Source: Limosilactobacillus frumenti DSM 13145
GTDB lineage: Bacteria > Bacillota > Bacilli > Lactobacillales > Lactobacillaceae
Assembly: GCF_001436045.1 (NCBI RefSeq)
Contig: NZ_AZER01000013.1
Coordinates: forward strand, 146,731 to 204,018
Reading direction: 5' to 3'
Length of the DNA: 57,288 nucleotides
The notes under the pieces are model-generated. The model was not told the DNA's origin. It searched no databases and saw only the letters and a program-made list of their open reading frames with translations. The translations under genes were made by a program, and so were the position numbers. Each line of letters starts with the position of its first letter. The stretch's first letter is position 1. This document shows positions 29,961 through 42,653 of the stretch, piece by piece.

Positions 29961-30497
29961 ATGAGTCGTATTGGTTACAAGGAAATTGATTTGCCAAAGG
30001 GCGTTGAAGTTTCACAAAATGGTAACGTTGTTACTGTTAAGGGCCCTAAGGGTACTTTGAGTCGTGAAATTTCACCATTGATTAAGATGACTGTCGCTGA
30101 TAACGTTGTTAAGTTTGACCGTGATTCAGATGACAACCAAACTAAGATGATCCATGGTACTACCCGGGCAAACGTTAACAACATGGTTCAAGGTGTTGTT
30201 AATGGATTCAGCAAGACTTTGAAGCTCGTCGGTGTTGGTTACCGTGCTCAACTCAAGGGTAACAAGTTAGTATTAACTGTTGGTTACTCACAACCAGTTG
30301 AAATGGACAAGCCTGACGATGTTGATATTAAGGTTCCAGATAATACTACTATTGAATTAAGCTCAATCAGCAAGCAACACCTTGGTGACTTTGCTGCTTT
30401 GGTACGTAGTGTTCGTGAACCAGAACCTTACAAGGGTAAGGGTATTCGTTACGAAAACGAACACATCATCCGTAAGGAAGGTAAGACTGGTAAGTAA
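29961..30497 (+). CDS. rplF: 50S ribosomal protein L6
   Basis: 178 residues, two similar alpha-beta domains. [16 protein letters not shown] and the C-terminal [18 protein letters not shown] are diagnostic. It lies near the factor-binding site. TAGGAGGTGC precedes ATG 29961. Confidence 0.98.
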   Translation: MSRIGYKEIDLPKGVEVSQNGNVVTVKGPKGTLSREISPLIKMTVADNVVKFDRDSDDNQTKMIHGTTRANVNNMVQGVVNGFSKTLKLVGVGYRAQLKGNKLVLTVGYSQPVEMDKPDDVDIKVPDNTTIELSSISKQHLGDFAALVRSVREPEPYKGKGIRYENEHIIRKEGKTGK

Positions 30498-30562
30498 TCT
30501 TCGATTGCTATATCGGTTCATTAAACAAATTACATTAATATTTATAACAAGAGGTGACTATT

Positions 30563-30919
30563 GTGATTTCTAAACCAGATAAGAACAAGATCCGTCAACG
30601 CCGTCACATGCGCGTTCGCGGTAAGATTTCTGGTACTGCGGAGCGCCCACGCTTAAGTGTTTACCGTTCAAACAAAAACATTTACGCTCAATTAATTGAT
30701 GACGTAAAGGGTGTGACGCTCGCAAGTGCCTCCACAATTGACAGTGAAGTTAGTGGAAAGAGCAAGACTGAACAAGCTAGTGGTGTTGGTGCTTTAATTG
30801 CTAAGCGCGCAAACGAAAAGAACATCACTAATGTAGTCTTTGATCGTGGTGGGTACCTTTACCATGGTCGTGTTCAAGCATTAGCTGAAGCTGCTCGTGA
30901 AAACGGACTTAAATTCTAA
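30563..30919 (+). CDS. rplR: 50S ribosomal protein L18
   Basis: 118 residues from GTG 30563 (MISKPDKNK), with AGAGGTG (30550-30556) spaced six bases away. An upstream in-frame GTG at 30554 is part of that binding site. It binds 5S rRNA with L5. [20 protein letters not shown] and [20 protein letters not shown] are typical. Confidence 0.95.
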   Translation: MISKPDKNKIRQRRHMRVRGKISGTAERPRLSVYRSNKNIYAQLIDDVKGVTLASASTIDSEVSGKSKTEQASGVGALIAKRANEKNITNVVFDRGGYLYHGRVQALAEAARENGLKF

Positions 30920-30941
30920 TAAGAAGGAGGAATAACCTGCA

Positions 30942-31451
30942 ATGGCATCATCAGAATTCATTGATCCAGCAAAGTTGGACTTAGACGATCAAGTTGTTGC
31001 TATCAACCGGATCACTAAGGTTGTCAAGGGTGGTCGTCGGATGCGTTTTGCTGCCTTAGTTATCGTTGGTGATCGTAAGGGTCACGTTGGCTTTGGTACT
31101 GGTAAAGCGCAAGAAGTTCCTGAAGCTATTCGGAAAGCACAAGCTGCTGCTGAAAAGAACTTAATCACTGTTCCAATCGTTGGTACTACTATTCCACATG
31201 AAGTTATTGGTACTTACGGCGGTGGTAAGATCTTACTCAAGCCAGCTGTTGAAGGTTCTGGGGTAACTGCCGGTGGTGCGGTTCGTAACGTTATGGACCT
31301 TGCCGGAATTGCCGATGTTACTTCTAAGCGTCTTGGTTCCAACACTCCTGTCAATGTTGTTCGTGCAACATTCGAAGGTTTGAAGAAATTGAAGAGTGCT
31401 GAAGAAGTTTCCAAGTTACGTGGCGTTTCAGTCGACCACTTAGCAGAATAA
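30942..31451 (+). CDS. rpsE: 30S ribosomal protein S5
   Basis: 169 residues. It has the dsRBD-like N-terminal domain; [24 protein letters not shown] is intact, the loop where spectinomycin-resistance changes arise. [17 protein letters not shown] marks the C-terminal domain. AAGGAGGAA precedes ATG 30942. Confidence 0.98.
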   Translation: MASSEFIDPAKLDLDDQVVAINRITKVVKGGRRMRFAALVIVGDRKGHVGFGTGKAQEVPEAIRKAQAAAEKNLITVPIVGTTIPHEVIGTYGGGKILLKPAVEGSGVTAGGAVRNVMDLAGIADVTSKRLGSNTPVNVVRATFEGLKKLKSAEEVSKLRGVSVDHLAE

Positions 31452-31466
31452 GGAGGGCACTAAAAA

Positions 31467-31649
31467 ATGGCTCAAGTTAAAGTTACTTTAATCCACAGTG
31501 TTGCCCACCGTCAGCCAACTCAACGCCGGACTGTTAAGGCTTTGGGCTTAGGTAAGATCAATAGCTCTGTTGTCCTTCCCGACAACGCTGCAACACGTGG
31601 TCAAATCTTTAAAATTGCACACTTAGTTTCTGTTGAAGAAGTTAAGTAA
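31467..31649 (+). CDS. rpmD: 50S ribosomal protein L30
   Basis: 60 residues. [31 protein letters not shown] is recognisable as L30 although it differs from E. coli (SAHRQPTQ for IGRLPKHKA). AAGGAGGGC precedes ATG 31467. Standard position between rpsE and rplO. Confidence 0.96.
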   Translation: MAQVKVTLIHSVAHRQPTQRRTVKALGLGKINSSVVLPDNAATRGQIFKIAHLVSVEEVK

Positions 31650-31681
31650 TTACAACTAAATAATAAGGAGGTGCCTACTAA

Positions 31682-32116
31682 ATGAAGTTAAACGAATTAA
31701 AGCCAGCTGCTGGTTCTCGTTCAAAGCGTCTTCGTAAGGGTCGTGGCCTTTCATCTGGTCATGGTTTTACTTCCGGACGTGGTACTAAGGGTCAAAAGGC
31801 TCATGGTAAGACTCGTCTTGGATTTGAAGGGGGCCAAATGCCACTTTACCGGCAAATTCCAAAGCGTGGTTTCACCAACATTAACCGTAAGGAATACGCT
31901 ATTGTTAACTTGTCTACTTTAGATCAATTCGATGACGGTACTGAAGTTACACCACAACTTTTGATGGAAAACGGTATTGTTAAGAACTTGAAGAGTGGTA
32001 TCAAGGTTCTTGGTAACGGTAAGTTAACTAAGAAGTTAACTGTCAAGGCTAACAAGTTTTCTGCTTCAGCAGTTTCTGCTATTGAAGCTGCCGGCGGTAA
32101 AACTGAGGTGATGTAA
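31682..32116 (+). CDS. rplO: 50S ribosomal protein L15
   Basis: 144 residues. A late 50S assembly protein. [21 protein letters not shown], the glycine-rich [12 protein letters not shown] segment and [18 protein letters not shown] are diagnostic. AAGGAGGTG precedes ATG 31682. Its stop codon touches the TTG of secY. Confidence 0.98.
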   Translation: MKLNELKPAAGSRSKRLRKGRGLSSGHGFTSGRGTKGQKAHGKTRLGFEGGQMPLYRQIPKRGFTNINRKEYAIVNLSTLDQFDDGTEVTPQLLMENGIVKNLKSGIKVLGNGKLTKKLTVKANKFSASAVSAIEAAGGKTEVM

Positions 32117-34089
<1,973 letters not shown>

Positions 34090-34102
34090 GTTGATATTAA
34101 CC

Positions 34103-34131
34103 TTGCGAAGTTTAATGGCATATGCTAAACT
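34103..34131 (+). promoter_or_regulatory. Promoter before infA
   Basis: TTGCGA (34103-34108), a 17-base spacer, and TAAACT (34126-34131) with the TGn extension TGC (34123-34125). The predicted start is about 34138. Confidence 0.6.
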
Positions 34132-34154
34132 TTGTTAGGTTTATATTGCTTACA

Positions 34155-34187
34155 GTGGAAGGTGCTAGTCATTTTCCACCGTTTTTA
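34155..34187 (+). terminator. Terminator-like hairpin in the infA leader
   Basis: GTGGAA (34155-34160) pairs with TTCCAC (34174-34179), followed after two bases by five Ts (34182-34186). It ends spc transcripts from adk, but because it lies downstream of the 34103 promoter it could also attenuate infA. Confidence 0.6.
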
Positions 34188-34221
34188 CGTCAATTCTTGG
34201 TGAATCAAGGAGGAACCAATA

Positions 34222-34440
34222 GTGGCAAAAGCCGATGTGATTGAAGTTGAAGGTAAGATTACTGAAACCTTACCTAATGCTATGTTTAAAGTTGAACTGG
34301 AAAATGGTGCTGAAATCTTGGCACACGTTTCTGGTAAGATTCGGATGCACTACATTAAGATCTTACCTGGTGATCGTGTTAAGGTTGAAATGTCACCATA
34401 CGATCTGACTAAGGGTCGGATTACTTTCCGGTTCAAGTAA
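34222..34440 (+). CDS. infA: Translation initiation factor IF-1
   Basis: 72 residues, a single S1/OB domain. The start is GTG 34222 after [32 protein letters not shown] and [19 protein letters not shown] are diagnostic. IF-1 blocks the ribosomal A site during initiation. Confidence 0.98.
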   Translation: MAKADVIEVEGKITETLPNAMFKVELENGAEILAHVSGKIRMHYIKILPGDRVKVEMSPYDLTKGRITFRFK

Positions 34441-34472
34441 AACGAACGTGACTCTCTAGGAGGATTAATAAC

Positions 34473-34592
34473 ATGAAAGTAAGACCATCAGTTAAAAAGA
34501 TGTGTGAGCACTGCAAGATTGTTAAGCGTCATGGACGTGTTATGGTCATTTGCTCTGCTAACCCTAAGCATAAACAACGCCAGGGTAAGTAA
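34473..34592 (+). CDS. rpmJ: 50S ribosomal protein L36
   Basis: 39 residues. ATG 34473 follows TAGGAGGATTA. The sequence [20 protein letters not shown] has the zinc ribbon C11, C14, C27 and H33 of the zinc-containing L36. One residue longer than the common 38 (GRQGK-like end QRQGK). It lies in the usual infA-rpmJ-rpsM order. Confidence 0.96.
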   Translation: MKVRPSVKKMCEHCKIVKRHGRVMVICSANPKHKQRQGK

Positions 34593-34622
34593 TTTATAAT
34601 ATAACGAATGGAGGTGCAATAA

Positions 34623-35003
34623 ATGGCTCGTATCGCAGGTGTCGATTTACCTCGTGACAAGCGAATCGTAATCGGCTTAACTTACATTTTCGGAATTGGT
34701 AACACTCGTGCTCAAAAGATTTTAGCAGCCGCTGGTGTTTCAGAAGATATTCGTGTTCGTGATTTGACTCCTGAACAAGAAGAAAAGATCCGTACACAAG
34801 TTGATCAATACCAAGTTGAAGGTGACTTACGTCGTGAAGTTTCCATGAACATCAAGCGTCTTCAAGAAATTGGTTCATACCGTGGCATGCGTCACCGTCG
34901 TGGATTACCAGTTCGTGGTCAACACACTAAGAACAATGCTCGTACTCGTAAGGGTAAGGCTGTTGCTATTGCTGGTAAGAAGACCAGTAATTCACCAAAA
35001 TAA
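34623..35003 (+). CDS. rpsM: 30S ribosomal protein S13
   Basis: 126 residues. [25 protein letters not shown] and [15 protein letters not shown] are diagnostic. It contacts the P-site tRNA and 50S. The C-terminus runs KKTSNSPK, a few residues longer than the usual lysine-rich end. GGAGGTGC precedes ATG 34623. Confidence 0.97.
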   Translation: MARIAGVDLPRDKRIVIGLTYIFGIGNTRAQKILAAAGVSEDIRVRDLTPEQEEKIRTQVDQYQVEGDLRREVSMNIKRLQEIGSYRGMRHRRGLPVRGQHTKNNARTRKGKAVAIAGKKTSNSPK

Positions 35004-35028
35004 TTTAGAGAAGGAGGTTAGTTAGTTT

Positions 35029-35418
35029 ATGGCAACCAAAAAAGGTACGCGTAAGCGTCGTGCAAAAAAGAATGTTGAAACTGGTGTAGCTCACATTCAC
35101 TCAACATTTAACAACACTTTGATCATGATTACCGATGTTCAAGGTAACGCTGTTGCTTGGTCATCAGCTGGTGTACTTGGCTTCAAGGGTTCACGTAAGT
35201 CTACTCCATTTGCTGCTCAAATGGCTTCAGAAGCTGCTGCAAAGCAAGCTATGGAACACGGTATGAAGACTGTTGAAGTTGAAGTTAAGGGTCCAGGTTC
35301 TGGTCGTGAATCAGCAATTCGTGCATTGCAAGCAACTGGTCTTGAAGTTACTGCAATTCGTGATGTAACTCCTGTTCCTCACAACGGTTCTCGTCCTCCA
35401 AAGCGTCGTCGTGTTTAA
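35029..35418 (+). CDS. rpsK: 30S ribosomal protein S11
   Basis: 129 residues. It forms part of the platform near the mRNA exit. [18 protein letters not shown] and the end [18 protein letters not shown] are characteristic. GAAGGAGGTTAG precedes ATG 35029. Confidence 0.98.
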   Translation: MATKKGTRKRRAKKNVETGVAHIHSTFNNTLIMITDVQGNAVAWSSAGVLGFKGSRKSTPFAAQMASEAAAKQAMEHGMKTVEVEVKGPGSGRESAIRALQATGLEVTAIRDVTPVPHNGSRPPKRRRV

Positions 35419-35500
35419 TTGACATTGCTGGAGACAAGAATCCATCAATGGTCTTTTCGTCTAAAATACGAACCACGTTTGAAAGGGGCACAGAGATAGA

Positions 35501-36445
35501 ATGATTGAATTTGAAAAGCCAAACATTCATAAAGTTGAAGAAACAGATAACTACGGTAAGTTCGTTGTCGAACCGCTGGAACGTGGTTATGGAACTACTT
35601 TAGGTAATTCACTGCGTCGGGTATTATTAGCATCATTACCAGGTGCTGCGATCACCAGTATTCAGATCGATGGTGTTTTACATGAATTCAGCACCGTCAA
35701 AGGTGTTACTGAAGATGTAACTCAGATTATCTTAAACCTCAAGAAGGTTTCTCTGAAGATTGATTCTGAAGAACCAAAGGATCTGGAAATTGATGTCAAA
35801 GGTCCCGCTGAAGTAACTGCTAGTGATATTCAAGGCGATGGGGAAGTTATGGTACTCAACCCAGATCTTTACATTGCTACTGTTGCTGATGGTGCAGAAT
35901 TGCACATTAAGATGACTGCCGATAAGGGTCGTGGTTATTTATCAGCTAATGATAACAAGGCCCGTATGGACGATCTGGCAATTGGTGTATTGCCAATTGA
36001 CTCAATCTATACCCCGATTGAACGTGTCAACTACACTGTCGAAAACGCTCGGGTTGGTCAACGGAACGACTACGATAAGTTGACCTTAGATGTGTGGACC
36101 GATGGTTCATTGACACCTACTGAAGCGGTTAGTTTAGGTGCGAAGATTTTGACCGAACACTTGAAGATGTTTGTTGACCTTACTGAGGAAGCACAAAATG
36201 CTCAAGTGATGGTTGAAAAGGAAGAAACGCATAAGGAAAAGATGCTTGAAATGACGATTGAGGAACTTGACCTCTCTGTTCGTTCATACAACTGCCTTAA
36301 GCGTGCTGGTATTAACACCGTTAAGGAATTAACTGACCGTACTGAAGCCGACATGATGAAGGTTCGGAATTTAGGACAAAAGTCACTTGAAGAAATTAAG
36401 TTGAAGTTAAACGATCTCGGCGTTTCATTCCGTCAAGATGATTAA
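35501..36445 (+). CDS. rpoA: DNA-directed RNA polymerase subunit alpha
   Basis: 314 residues. The N-terminal domain (1 to about 230) dimerises and binds beta and beta'; [20 protein letters not shown] is the key segment. A charged linker (about 232-250) leads to the C-terminal domain ([28 protein letters not shown]), which binds UP elements and regulators. AAAGGGGC precedes ATG 35501. The 82-base gap from rpsK shows no clear promoter. Confidence 0.98.
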   Translation: MIEFEKPNIHKVEETDNYGKFVVEPLERGYGTTLGNSLRRVLLASLPGAAITSIQIDGVLHEFSTVKGVTEDVTQIILNLKKVSLKIDSEEPKDLEIDVKGPAEVTASDIQGDGEVMVLNPDLYIATVADGAELHIKMTADKGRGYLSANDNKARMDDLAIGVLPIDSIYTPIERVNYTVENARVGQRNDYDKLTLDVWTDGSLTPTEAVSLGAKILTEHLKMFVDLTEEAQNAQVMVEKEETHKEKMLEMTIEELDLSVRSYNCLKRAGINTVKELTDRTEADMMKVRNLGQKSLEEIKLKLNDLGVSFRQDD

Positions 36446-36477
36446 TATTAACCCAAGAAAAAGGAGGGAACCAGTTC

Positions 36478-36861
36478 ATGAGTTACCGTAAATTAGGACG
36501 TACAAGTTCACAACGTAAAGCTTTATTGCGTGATTTAACTACTGATTTGATTGTTAACGGTCGTATTACTACTACCGAAGCTCGTGCCAAGGAAGTTCGT
36601 AAGACTGCTGACAAGATGATTACTCTCGCTAAGCGTGGCGATTTAGCATCTCGTCGTAAGGCTGCATCATTCGTACGTAACGTTGTTGCCGATGTTAAAG
36701 AAGATGGCGATGACATTCGTATCCAATCAGCATTACAAAACTTGTTTGAAGAATTGGCACCTAAGTTTGCCGATCGCAAGGGTGGTTACACTCGTATTCT
36801 GAAGACCATGCCTCGTCGTGGTGACGGCGCACCTATGGTTATTTTGGAATTCGTTGACTAA
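36478..36861 (+). CDS. rplQ: 50S ribosomal protein L17
   Basis: 127 residues, last gene of the alpha operon. [23 protein letters not shown] and the end [13 protein letters not shown] are diagnostic. AAAGGAGGGAA precedes ATG 36478. It is followed by a folded RNA segment ending in a T-run. Confidence 0.98.
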   Translation: MSYRKLGRTSSQRKALLRDLTTDLIVNGRITTTEARAKEVRKTADKMITLAKRGDLASRRKAASFVRNVVADVKEDGDDIRIQSALQNLFEELAPKFADRKGGYTRILKTMPRRGDGAPMVILEFVD

Positions 36862-36896
36862 TCCAATCAACCGGGTTAACTAAATACGTAATAAAG

Positions 36897-37000
36897 AATC
36901 ACTATCATTAGTGGTATAGAACGTTACGATGGTGGGATTTATCCCTAGTCTAGTTCGAATGCGATTTAATCGCGCACCCTAGTGGTAAGTGATTTTTTAT
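36897..37000 (+). terminator. Branched RNA structure and terminator between rplQ and ecfA1
   Basis: The closing stem AATCACT (36897-36903) / AGTGATT (36988-36994) is followed by six Ts. Inside are GGTG (near 36930-36933) with CACC (near 36975-36978), and two small perfect hairpins, GGGAT/ATCCC (near 36934-36945) and GCGAT/ATCGC (36961-36973). CACTA (36900-36904) can pair with TAGTG at 36909 or at 36980, so alternative folds exist. Termination is the simplest role; an independent small RNA or riboswitch is possible. Confidence 0.6.
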
Positions 37001-37021
37001 TTTAAATTTTTTTGGAACGTC

Positions 37022-37030
37022 TGGTACAAT
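37022..37030 (+). promoter_or_regulatory. Extended -10 of the ecf operon
   Basis: TGGTACAAT is an extended -10 lying after the T-run of the preceding structure, about 36 bases before the ecfA1 start. No good -35 is visible. Confidence 0.5.
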
Positions 37031-37065
37031 AAAAAGGACTTTATTAATGATTGGTGGTGATGTTG

Positions 37066-37899
37066 GTGAATGTGATCGAAGCTCATGATGTCAGTTTTAC
37101 ATATCCAGGTGCGAATGGAACGGCTTTACGAAATCTGGACTTAATAGTTAAGGCCGGTGAATTGTTAGCAGTTATCGGCCAAAATGGTAGCGGTAAGAGC
37201 ACACTGGTTCAGTTATTATCTGGTTTACAATTGCCAAGCACCGGGTTGATTAACATCGGTAATACGGAGGTCAATGATCGAAATCTGGCAAGCATTCATC
37301 AACAGGTTGGTATTGTCTTCCAAAATCCGGGTAGTCAGTTTGTGGGCTCAACTGTTGCCGAGGATGTTGCTTTTGGACTCGAGAATCGGCAGGTCCCTAG
37401 TGATGAAATGCCAGCCATCATTAAACGCTGCTTGCAAGTTGTTGACATGTGGGAATATCGTCATACGTCACCAGCCACTCTATCTGGTGGACAACAGCAA
37501 CGAGTGGCTATTGCGAGTGTACTAGCGTTACAGCCGAAAATACTTATTCTGGATGAAGCTACTAGTATGTTGGATCCTTTAGCTCGTCAGCAAATTATGA
37601 ACTTGCTAGTTAATTTGCGACAGCAAGGCCTTACCATCATTATGGTTACCCACCACCTGTCAGAAGCCGAACAAGCTGATCGTGCTTTAGCGTTAAATAA
37701 TGGAGAAGTCCTTGCTGAAGGTCCAGTTCATGCTGTGTTGTCGCAGCAGAAATTAGTTCAGCAACTAGAACTGCATTTGGCACCAGGGGAGCACCTGCTC
37801 AACCAATTACAACAACTTGGTATTAGTACACCAGATCGTTACTTAACCACTGAGGAGGCAGTACAATGGCTCAAACAGCGATTGAATTTAACTCAGTAG
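37066..37899 (+). CDS. ecfA1: ECF transporter ATPase, EcfA1
   Basis: 277 residues from GTG 37066 (MNVIEAHDVS), with GGTGGTGA (37053-37060) as the binding site; a TTG at 37051 would overlap it. ABC ATPase of the energy-coupling factor module shared by many vitamin and metal S components. Walker A GQNGSGKST at 38-46, Q loop FQNP (85-88), signature LSGGQ at 139-143, Walker B ILILDEAT with E164. The 3' end overlaps ecfA2 by 34 bases. Confidence 0.92.
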   Translation: MNVIEAHDVSFTYPGANGTALRNLDLIVKAGELLAVIGQNGSGKSTLVQLLSGLQLPSTGLINIGNTEVNDRNLASIHQQVGIVFQNPGSQFVGSTVAEDVAFGLENRQVPSDEMPAIIKRCLQVVDMWEYRHTSPATLSGGQQQRVAIASVLALQPKILILDEATSMLDPLARQQIMNLLVNLRQQGLTIIMVTHHLSEAEQADRALALNNGEVLAEGPVHAVLSQQKLVQQLELHLAPGEHLLNQLQQLGISTPDRYLTTEEAVQWLKQRLNLTQ

Positions 37900-38732
37900 G
37901 CTATACATATCATTCCGGAACATCCTTGGCAAGCAGCGGAATTAGGGATGTTACTTTTACTATCCCAAGTGGTTCGTTTACTGCTATCATCGGTCAAACA
38001 GGTAGTGGTAAGTCGACCTTGGTTAACCTGATTGCGGGATTGTCTAAGCCCACAACTGGGGAAGTGACAGTCCTTGGGCAAAGCTTGACGAAACAATCGA
38101 ACAAGGCTCAACAGGCTGGTATTCAACAATCAGTAGGTTATGTCTTCCAGTTTCCTGAACATCAACTTTTTGCGAATACGGTTTGGGACGATGTGGCATT
38201 TGGCCCACGTAATCTAGGGTGGTCGACTGCAAAAATTAATCAGCAAGTCCAAACTGCCCTTGAGCAGGTAAACTTTCCAACGAATCGTTATCAGCAATCC
38301 CCACTAGAACTTTCTGGTGGTCAGCAACGTTTGGCAGCAATTGCTGGGGTTCTAGTAATGCAGCCCCAAATATTAATTTTAGATGAACCCACAGCGGGAT
38401 TAGATTCTGGAGCTAGTCAACGCCTATTATTGCTTTTAAATCAGCTACACCAAGCGGGTGTGACGATTATTATGATTACGCACCATCTTGAATATGTCGC
38501 GGAGCACGCTGATCGGGTAATGCTGATGGGTGATGGTCAGCTCCAATTTGCTGGTCATCCTCAGGAATTATTTCGGAATGCCGAGCTGATGAAACATAAT
38601 CATGTTTTGCCACCAGCAGCGGTTCAGCTTGGTCAGCAACTTTTACCACCGGGTACTAATTTGCCACTATCATTAAATGAACTAGCAAAAAAGCTTGCAA
38701 CCCAATTGAAAGCGGGTGAACAGGATGAATAG
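37866..38732 (+). CDS. ecfA2: ECF transporter ATPase, EcfA2
   Basis: 288 residues. The second ATPase of the ECF module, forming a heterodimer with EcfA1. Walker A GQTGSGKST at 43-51, FQFPEHQLF typical of EcfA2, LSGGQQRLAAIAG, and LDEPTAGLD. GAGGAGG inside ecfA1 serves ATG 37866, so the pair is probably translationally coupled. The 3' end overlaps ecfT. Confidence 0.94.
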   Translation: MAQTAIEFNSVGYTYHSGTSLASSGIRDVTFTIPSGSFTAIIGQTGSGKSTLVNLIAGLSKPTTGEVTVLGQSLTKQSNKAQQAGIQQSVGYVFQFPEHQLFANTVWDDVAFGPRNLGWSTAKINQQVQTALEQVNFPTNRYQQSPLELSGGQQRLAAIAGVLVMQPQILILDEPTAGLDSGASQRLLLLLNQLHQAGVTIIMITHHLEYVAEHADRVMLMGDGQLQFAGHPQELFRNAELMKHNHVLPPAAVQLGQQLLPPGTNLPLSLNELAKKLATQLKAGEQDE

Positions 38733-39531
38733 TCAATTAGTCTTTGGAGCGTATATTCCGCTTGCTTCACCGCTTCACCGCTTAGATGCCCGCGCTAAAT
38801 TGTTAATGTGCGTGTGGTACGTGATTGCTGTTTTCTTTGCCTATACTTGGTGGACGACAGGGTGGTTGTTTTTGGCTTTGCTGGCGGCCATCTATCTTAG
38901 TCGCATTCCTGTCAAAATGTATTGGCGAGGTATTCGCCCCTTTGTTTGGGTGATCATCATTACCGCGGCGTTTCAGGTCCTGTTTTCTAGTGGTGGTCAA
39001 ACCTACTGGCATTGGGGATGGATGTCGATTACTAGCGATGGACTGGTAAATTCGCTCATTTTGATTTACCGTTTCATTGTGATCATCACGGCGTCGACTG
39101 TTTTAACAGCTACTACGCCGACATTACAGCTTGCACAAGCATTCTCAAGCTTACTGACACCACTTAAGTATATTCATATTCCGGTGGATAAAATGGCGTT
39201 AATGCTGTCGATTGCTCTGCGCTTTGTGCCGACCATTATGACGGAAATGCACCAGATTATTGATGCTCAGAAAATGCGTGGCATGCACTTCAATCAAGGT
39301 GGCTTGCTGGCCCGGTTGCACCATGTTCTACCGATTTTTATTCCACTATTTGTCGATTCATTCCAGCACTCGGAAGAATTAGCAGTGGCCATGGAGGCAA
39401 GGGGATATGTGGCTGGTGCCCCGCGGACTCAGTTTCGTCAATTGCGGTGGAAAGGTCACGACACAATTGCAATGGTTCTAATGGTTGCCTTGACGGTTGG
39501 CCTGGTGCTATTACGAACATATTTGAGTTAA
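38725..39531 (+). CDS. ecfT: ECF transporter transmembrane subunit EcfT
   Basis: 268 residues from ATG 38725 (MNSQLVFGAYIP), with GGGTGA (38714-38719) upstream; it overlaps the ecfA2 stop by eight bases. About five to six membrane helices. The two coupling motifs that press on the ATPases are visible: AQKMRG and AMEARGY. No S component is encoded here, so the module is the group II shared type, serving S proteins elsewhere. Confidence 0.93.
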   Translation: MNSQLVFGAYIPLASPLHRLDARAKLLMCVWYVIAVFFAYTWWTTGWLFLALLAAIYLSRIPVKMYWRGIRPFVWVIIITAAFQVLFSSGGQTYWHWGWMSITSDGLVNSLILIYRFIVIITASTVLTATTPTLQLAQAFSSLLTPLKYIHIPVDKMALMLSIALRFVPTIMTEMHQIIDAQKMRGMHFNQGGLLARLHHVLPIFIPLFVDSFQHSEELAVAMEARGYVAGAPRTQFRQLRWKGHDTIAMVLMVALTVGLVLLRTYLS

Positions 39532-39546
39532 TTAAGGAGGACGGGG

Positions 39547-40317
39547 ATGTACCGTTACAAAATTACATTTGCATATGACGGGGCTAACTTTTCTGGCTTC
39601 CAGATTCAGCCCCATAAGCGGACCGTTGAACAAACACTCAAGAATGCGGTCAATAAGATCGCTAAACATCCTGATCCACCTATTCCGGTGATTGGGTCAG
39701 GACGGACTGATGCTGGGGTACATGCGTTAAATCAAGTGGCTCATTTTGATTTACCATACCACTTGAGCAATGAATCGATGCGCAAGGCGTTAAACAGTTT
39801 GCTTCCCCTGGATATCTTGGTCAAAAAAGCCGAGTTGGTTTCAAATGATTTTCATGCACGGTACAGTGCCCACCGCAAAACTTACCGTTATCGTGTTGAC
39901 CAGGGAGAGTTTGTCAATCCTTTCAAGCGCAACTATACGGCCCACTTCAAGTACCCAGTTGACGTGGATAAGATGCGGGAAGCAGCGCGTGACTTTATTG
40001 GCGAACATGATTTTACAAGCTTTGTTGCGTCAGGTAGCCAAGCCAAGAGTAATATTCGAACAATTTATGATGTTCAAATTCACCGTGATCCGGCGCAAAA
40101 TGAAGTGGTTTTTGAGTTCACTGGGAATGGCTTTCTGTATAATCAAATTCGGATTATGGTTGCCTTCTTATTGGAAGTAGGTAGTGGGCAACGACCTGTA
40201 TCAGACGTGAAACGAGTTCTGGCCGCTAAGGACCGCACCCAAGCCAGAATGACTGCCCCGGCAAGTGGATTGTATTTAGTTTCAGTTGATTATGGGAAAG
40301 ATGCCGAAAGGAATTGA
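39547..40317 (+). CDS. truA: tRNA pseudouridine(38-40) synthase TruA
   Basis: 256 residues. It isomerises U38-U40 in the tRNA anticodon arm. The catalytic aspartate is D55 in GRTDAGVHA (52-60). The start is ATG 39547 after TAAGGAGGA. The ecfA1-ecfA2-ecfT-truA order is conserved in Firmicutes, followed by rplM-rpsI as here. The -35 of the rplM promoter overlaps its stop codon. Confidence 0.96.
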   Translation: MYRYKITFAYDGANFSGFQIQPHKRTVEQTLKNAVNKIAKHPDPPIPVIGSGRTDAGVHALNQVAHFDLPYHLSNESMRKALNSLLPLDILVKKAELVSNDFHARYSAHRKTYRYRVDQGEFVNPFKRNYTAHFKYPVDVDKMREAARDFIGEHDFTSFVASGSQAKSNIRTIYDVQIHRDPAQNEVVFEFTGNGFLYNQIRIMVAFLLEVGSGQRPVSDVKRVLAAKDRTQARMTAPASGLYLVSVDYGKDAERN

Positions 40318-40342
40318 CGTTATCGGTTGAAGAAGGTATACT
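40314..40342 (+). promoter_or_regulatory. Promoter of rplM-rpsI
   Basis: TTGACG (40314-40319, overlapping the truA stop), a 17-base spacer, and TATACT (40337-40342). It gives a leader of about 75 bases. Confidence 0.7.
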
Positions 40343-40422
40343 AGTGCTTGGTATTTCTTTTCCATCTAATAACTCGGTACACTATTATATGTAAAAGAAA
40401 AACAAAATTGGAGGACTTAATC

Positions 40423-40866
40423 GTGAGAACGACATACATCGCAAAACCTGGTGAAGTTGATCGCAAGTGGTACGTTGTCGATGCTAAGGATGTCCCAATG
40501 GGTCGTCTGGCCACCGTCGTCGCATCAATCCTGCGTGGTAAGAACAAGCCAACCTATACTCCACACGTTGATACTGGTGACAATGTCATTGTTATCAATG
40601 CTGCACAAGTTAAGTTAACTGGTAAAAAGGCTACTGACAAGATTTACTACCGTCACTCAGAATACACTGGTGGTTTGAAGCAACGGACTGCTGGTGACTG
40701 GCGTGCTAAGGAACCTGAAAAGTTGGTTGAACATGCTATTAAGGGTATGCTTCCACACAATTCCTTAGGACACAAGATGGGATTAAAGCTTCATGTTTAT
40801 GCTGGTGAAGACCACAAGCATGCTGCTCAGAAGCCTGAAACACTCGACATTACTAACTTAATCTAA
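40423..40866 (+). CDS. rplM: 50S ribosomal protein L13
   Basis: 147 residues from GTG 40423 ([20 protein letters not shown]), with GGAGGA at about 40410-40415. A longer in-frame start at 40348 would lie almost on the promoter and adds residues absent from L13. [14 protein letters not shown] and GMLPHNSLG are typical. rpsI follows after 13 bases. Confidence 0.96.
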   Translation: MRTTYIAKPGEVDRKWYVVDAKDVPMGRLATVVASILRGKNKPTYTPHVDTGDNVIVINAAQVKLTGKKATDKIYYRHSEYTGGLKQRTAGDWRAKEPEKLVEHAIKGMLPHNSLGHKMGLKLHVYAGEDHKHAAQKPETLDITNLI

Positions 40867-40879
40867 GGAGGGAATGGAA

Positions 40880-41275
40880 TTGGCTCAACAAGTACAATAC
40901 AACGGTACTGGTCGGCGTAAGGACGCTACTGCCCGTGTTCGCTTAGTACCAGGTTCTGGTAAGATTACGATGAACGGTAAGGCAATCGAAGACTACATTC
41001 CATTTGCCAACTTACGTGCTATCGTTAACCAACCATTTGATGTTACTAAGACTAATGGTCAATACGATGTCTTAGCTAACGTTAATGGCGGTGGCTTCTC
41101 TGGTCAAGCTGGTGCAGTTCGTCACGGTATCGCCCGTGCACTGCTCAACGTTGACCCTGACTTCCGTGATGCCCTTAAGAAGGCCGGTCTTTTGACTCGT
41201 GACCCTCGTATGAAGGAACGTCGTAAGCCAGGTCTGAAGAAGGCTCGTAAGGCTGCTCAATTTAGTAAGCGTTAA
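40880..41275 (+). CDS. rpsI: 30S ribosomal protein S9
   Basis: 131 residues from TTG 40880 ([22 protein letters not shown]). AAGGAGGG (about 40865-40872) is seven bases away from this TTG and too close to the in-frame ATG at 40874. The C-terminal tail ending FSKR reaches the P-site tRNA. A terminator follows. Confidence 0.96.
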   Translation: MAQQVQYNGTGRRKDATARVRLVPGSGKITMNGKAIEDYIPFANLRAIVNQPFDVTKTNGQYDVLANVNGGGFSGQAGAVRHGIARALLNVDPDFRDALKKAGLLTRDPRMKERRKPGLKKARKAAQFSKR

Positions 41276-41299
41276 TATTTTCGATTATCGCTTCCATAT

Positions 41300-41328
41300 G
41301 AAAAGCATCAGCATTTGCTGGTGCTTTT
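41300..41328 (+). terminator. Terminator after rpsI
   Basis: AAAAGCATCAGC (41300-41311) pairs with GCTGGTGCTTTT (41316-41327), one G-T pair, four-base loop, T-run. Confidence 0.88.
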
Positions 41329-41377
41329 TAATTTCGACAAAATATATGGATAATCCCCTGTCAGTAAAGCGGATTTT

Positions 41378-41386
41378 TGCTACAAT
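41378..41386 (+). promoter_or_regulatory. Extended -10 of the glucosaminidase-xpt unit
   Basis: TGCTACAAT is an extended -10, about 34 bases before ATG 41420. No purine riboswitch lies between it and xpt. Confidence 0.5.
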
Positions 41387-41419
41387 TAATAGCTAGTAGA
41401 ATAAAAGGAGATTTCATCA

Positions 41420-42639
<1,220 letters not shown>

Positions 42640-42653
42640 GAGGGGTGTTGTAA

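Noticed and set aside
36897-36994. Possible tRNA-like fold
   Set aside because: The hairpin GCGAT/ATCGC and a TTCGAAT phrase recall a T arm, but no anticodon arm or acceptor of seven pairs forms.
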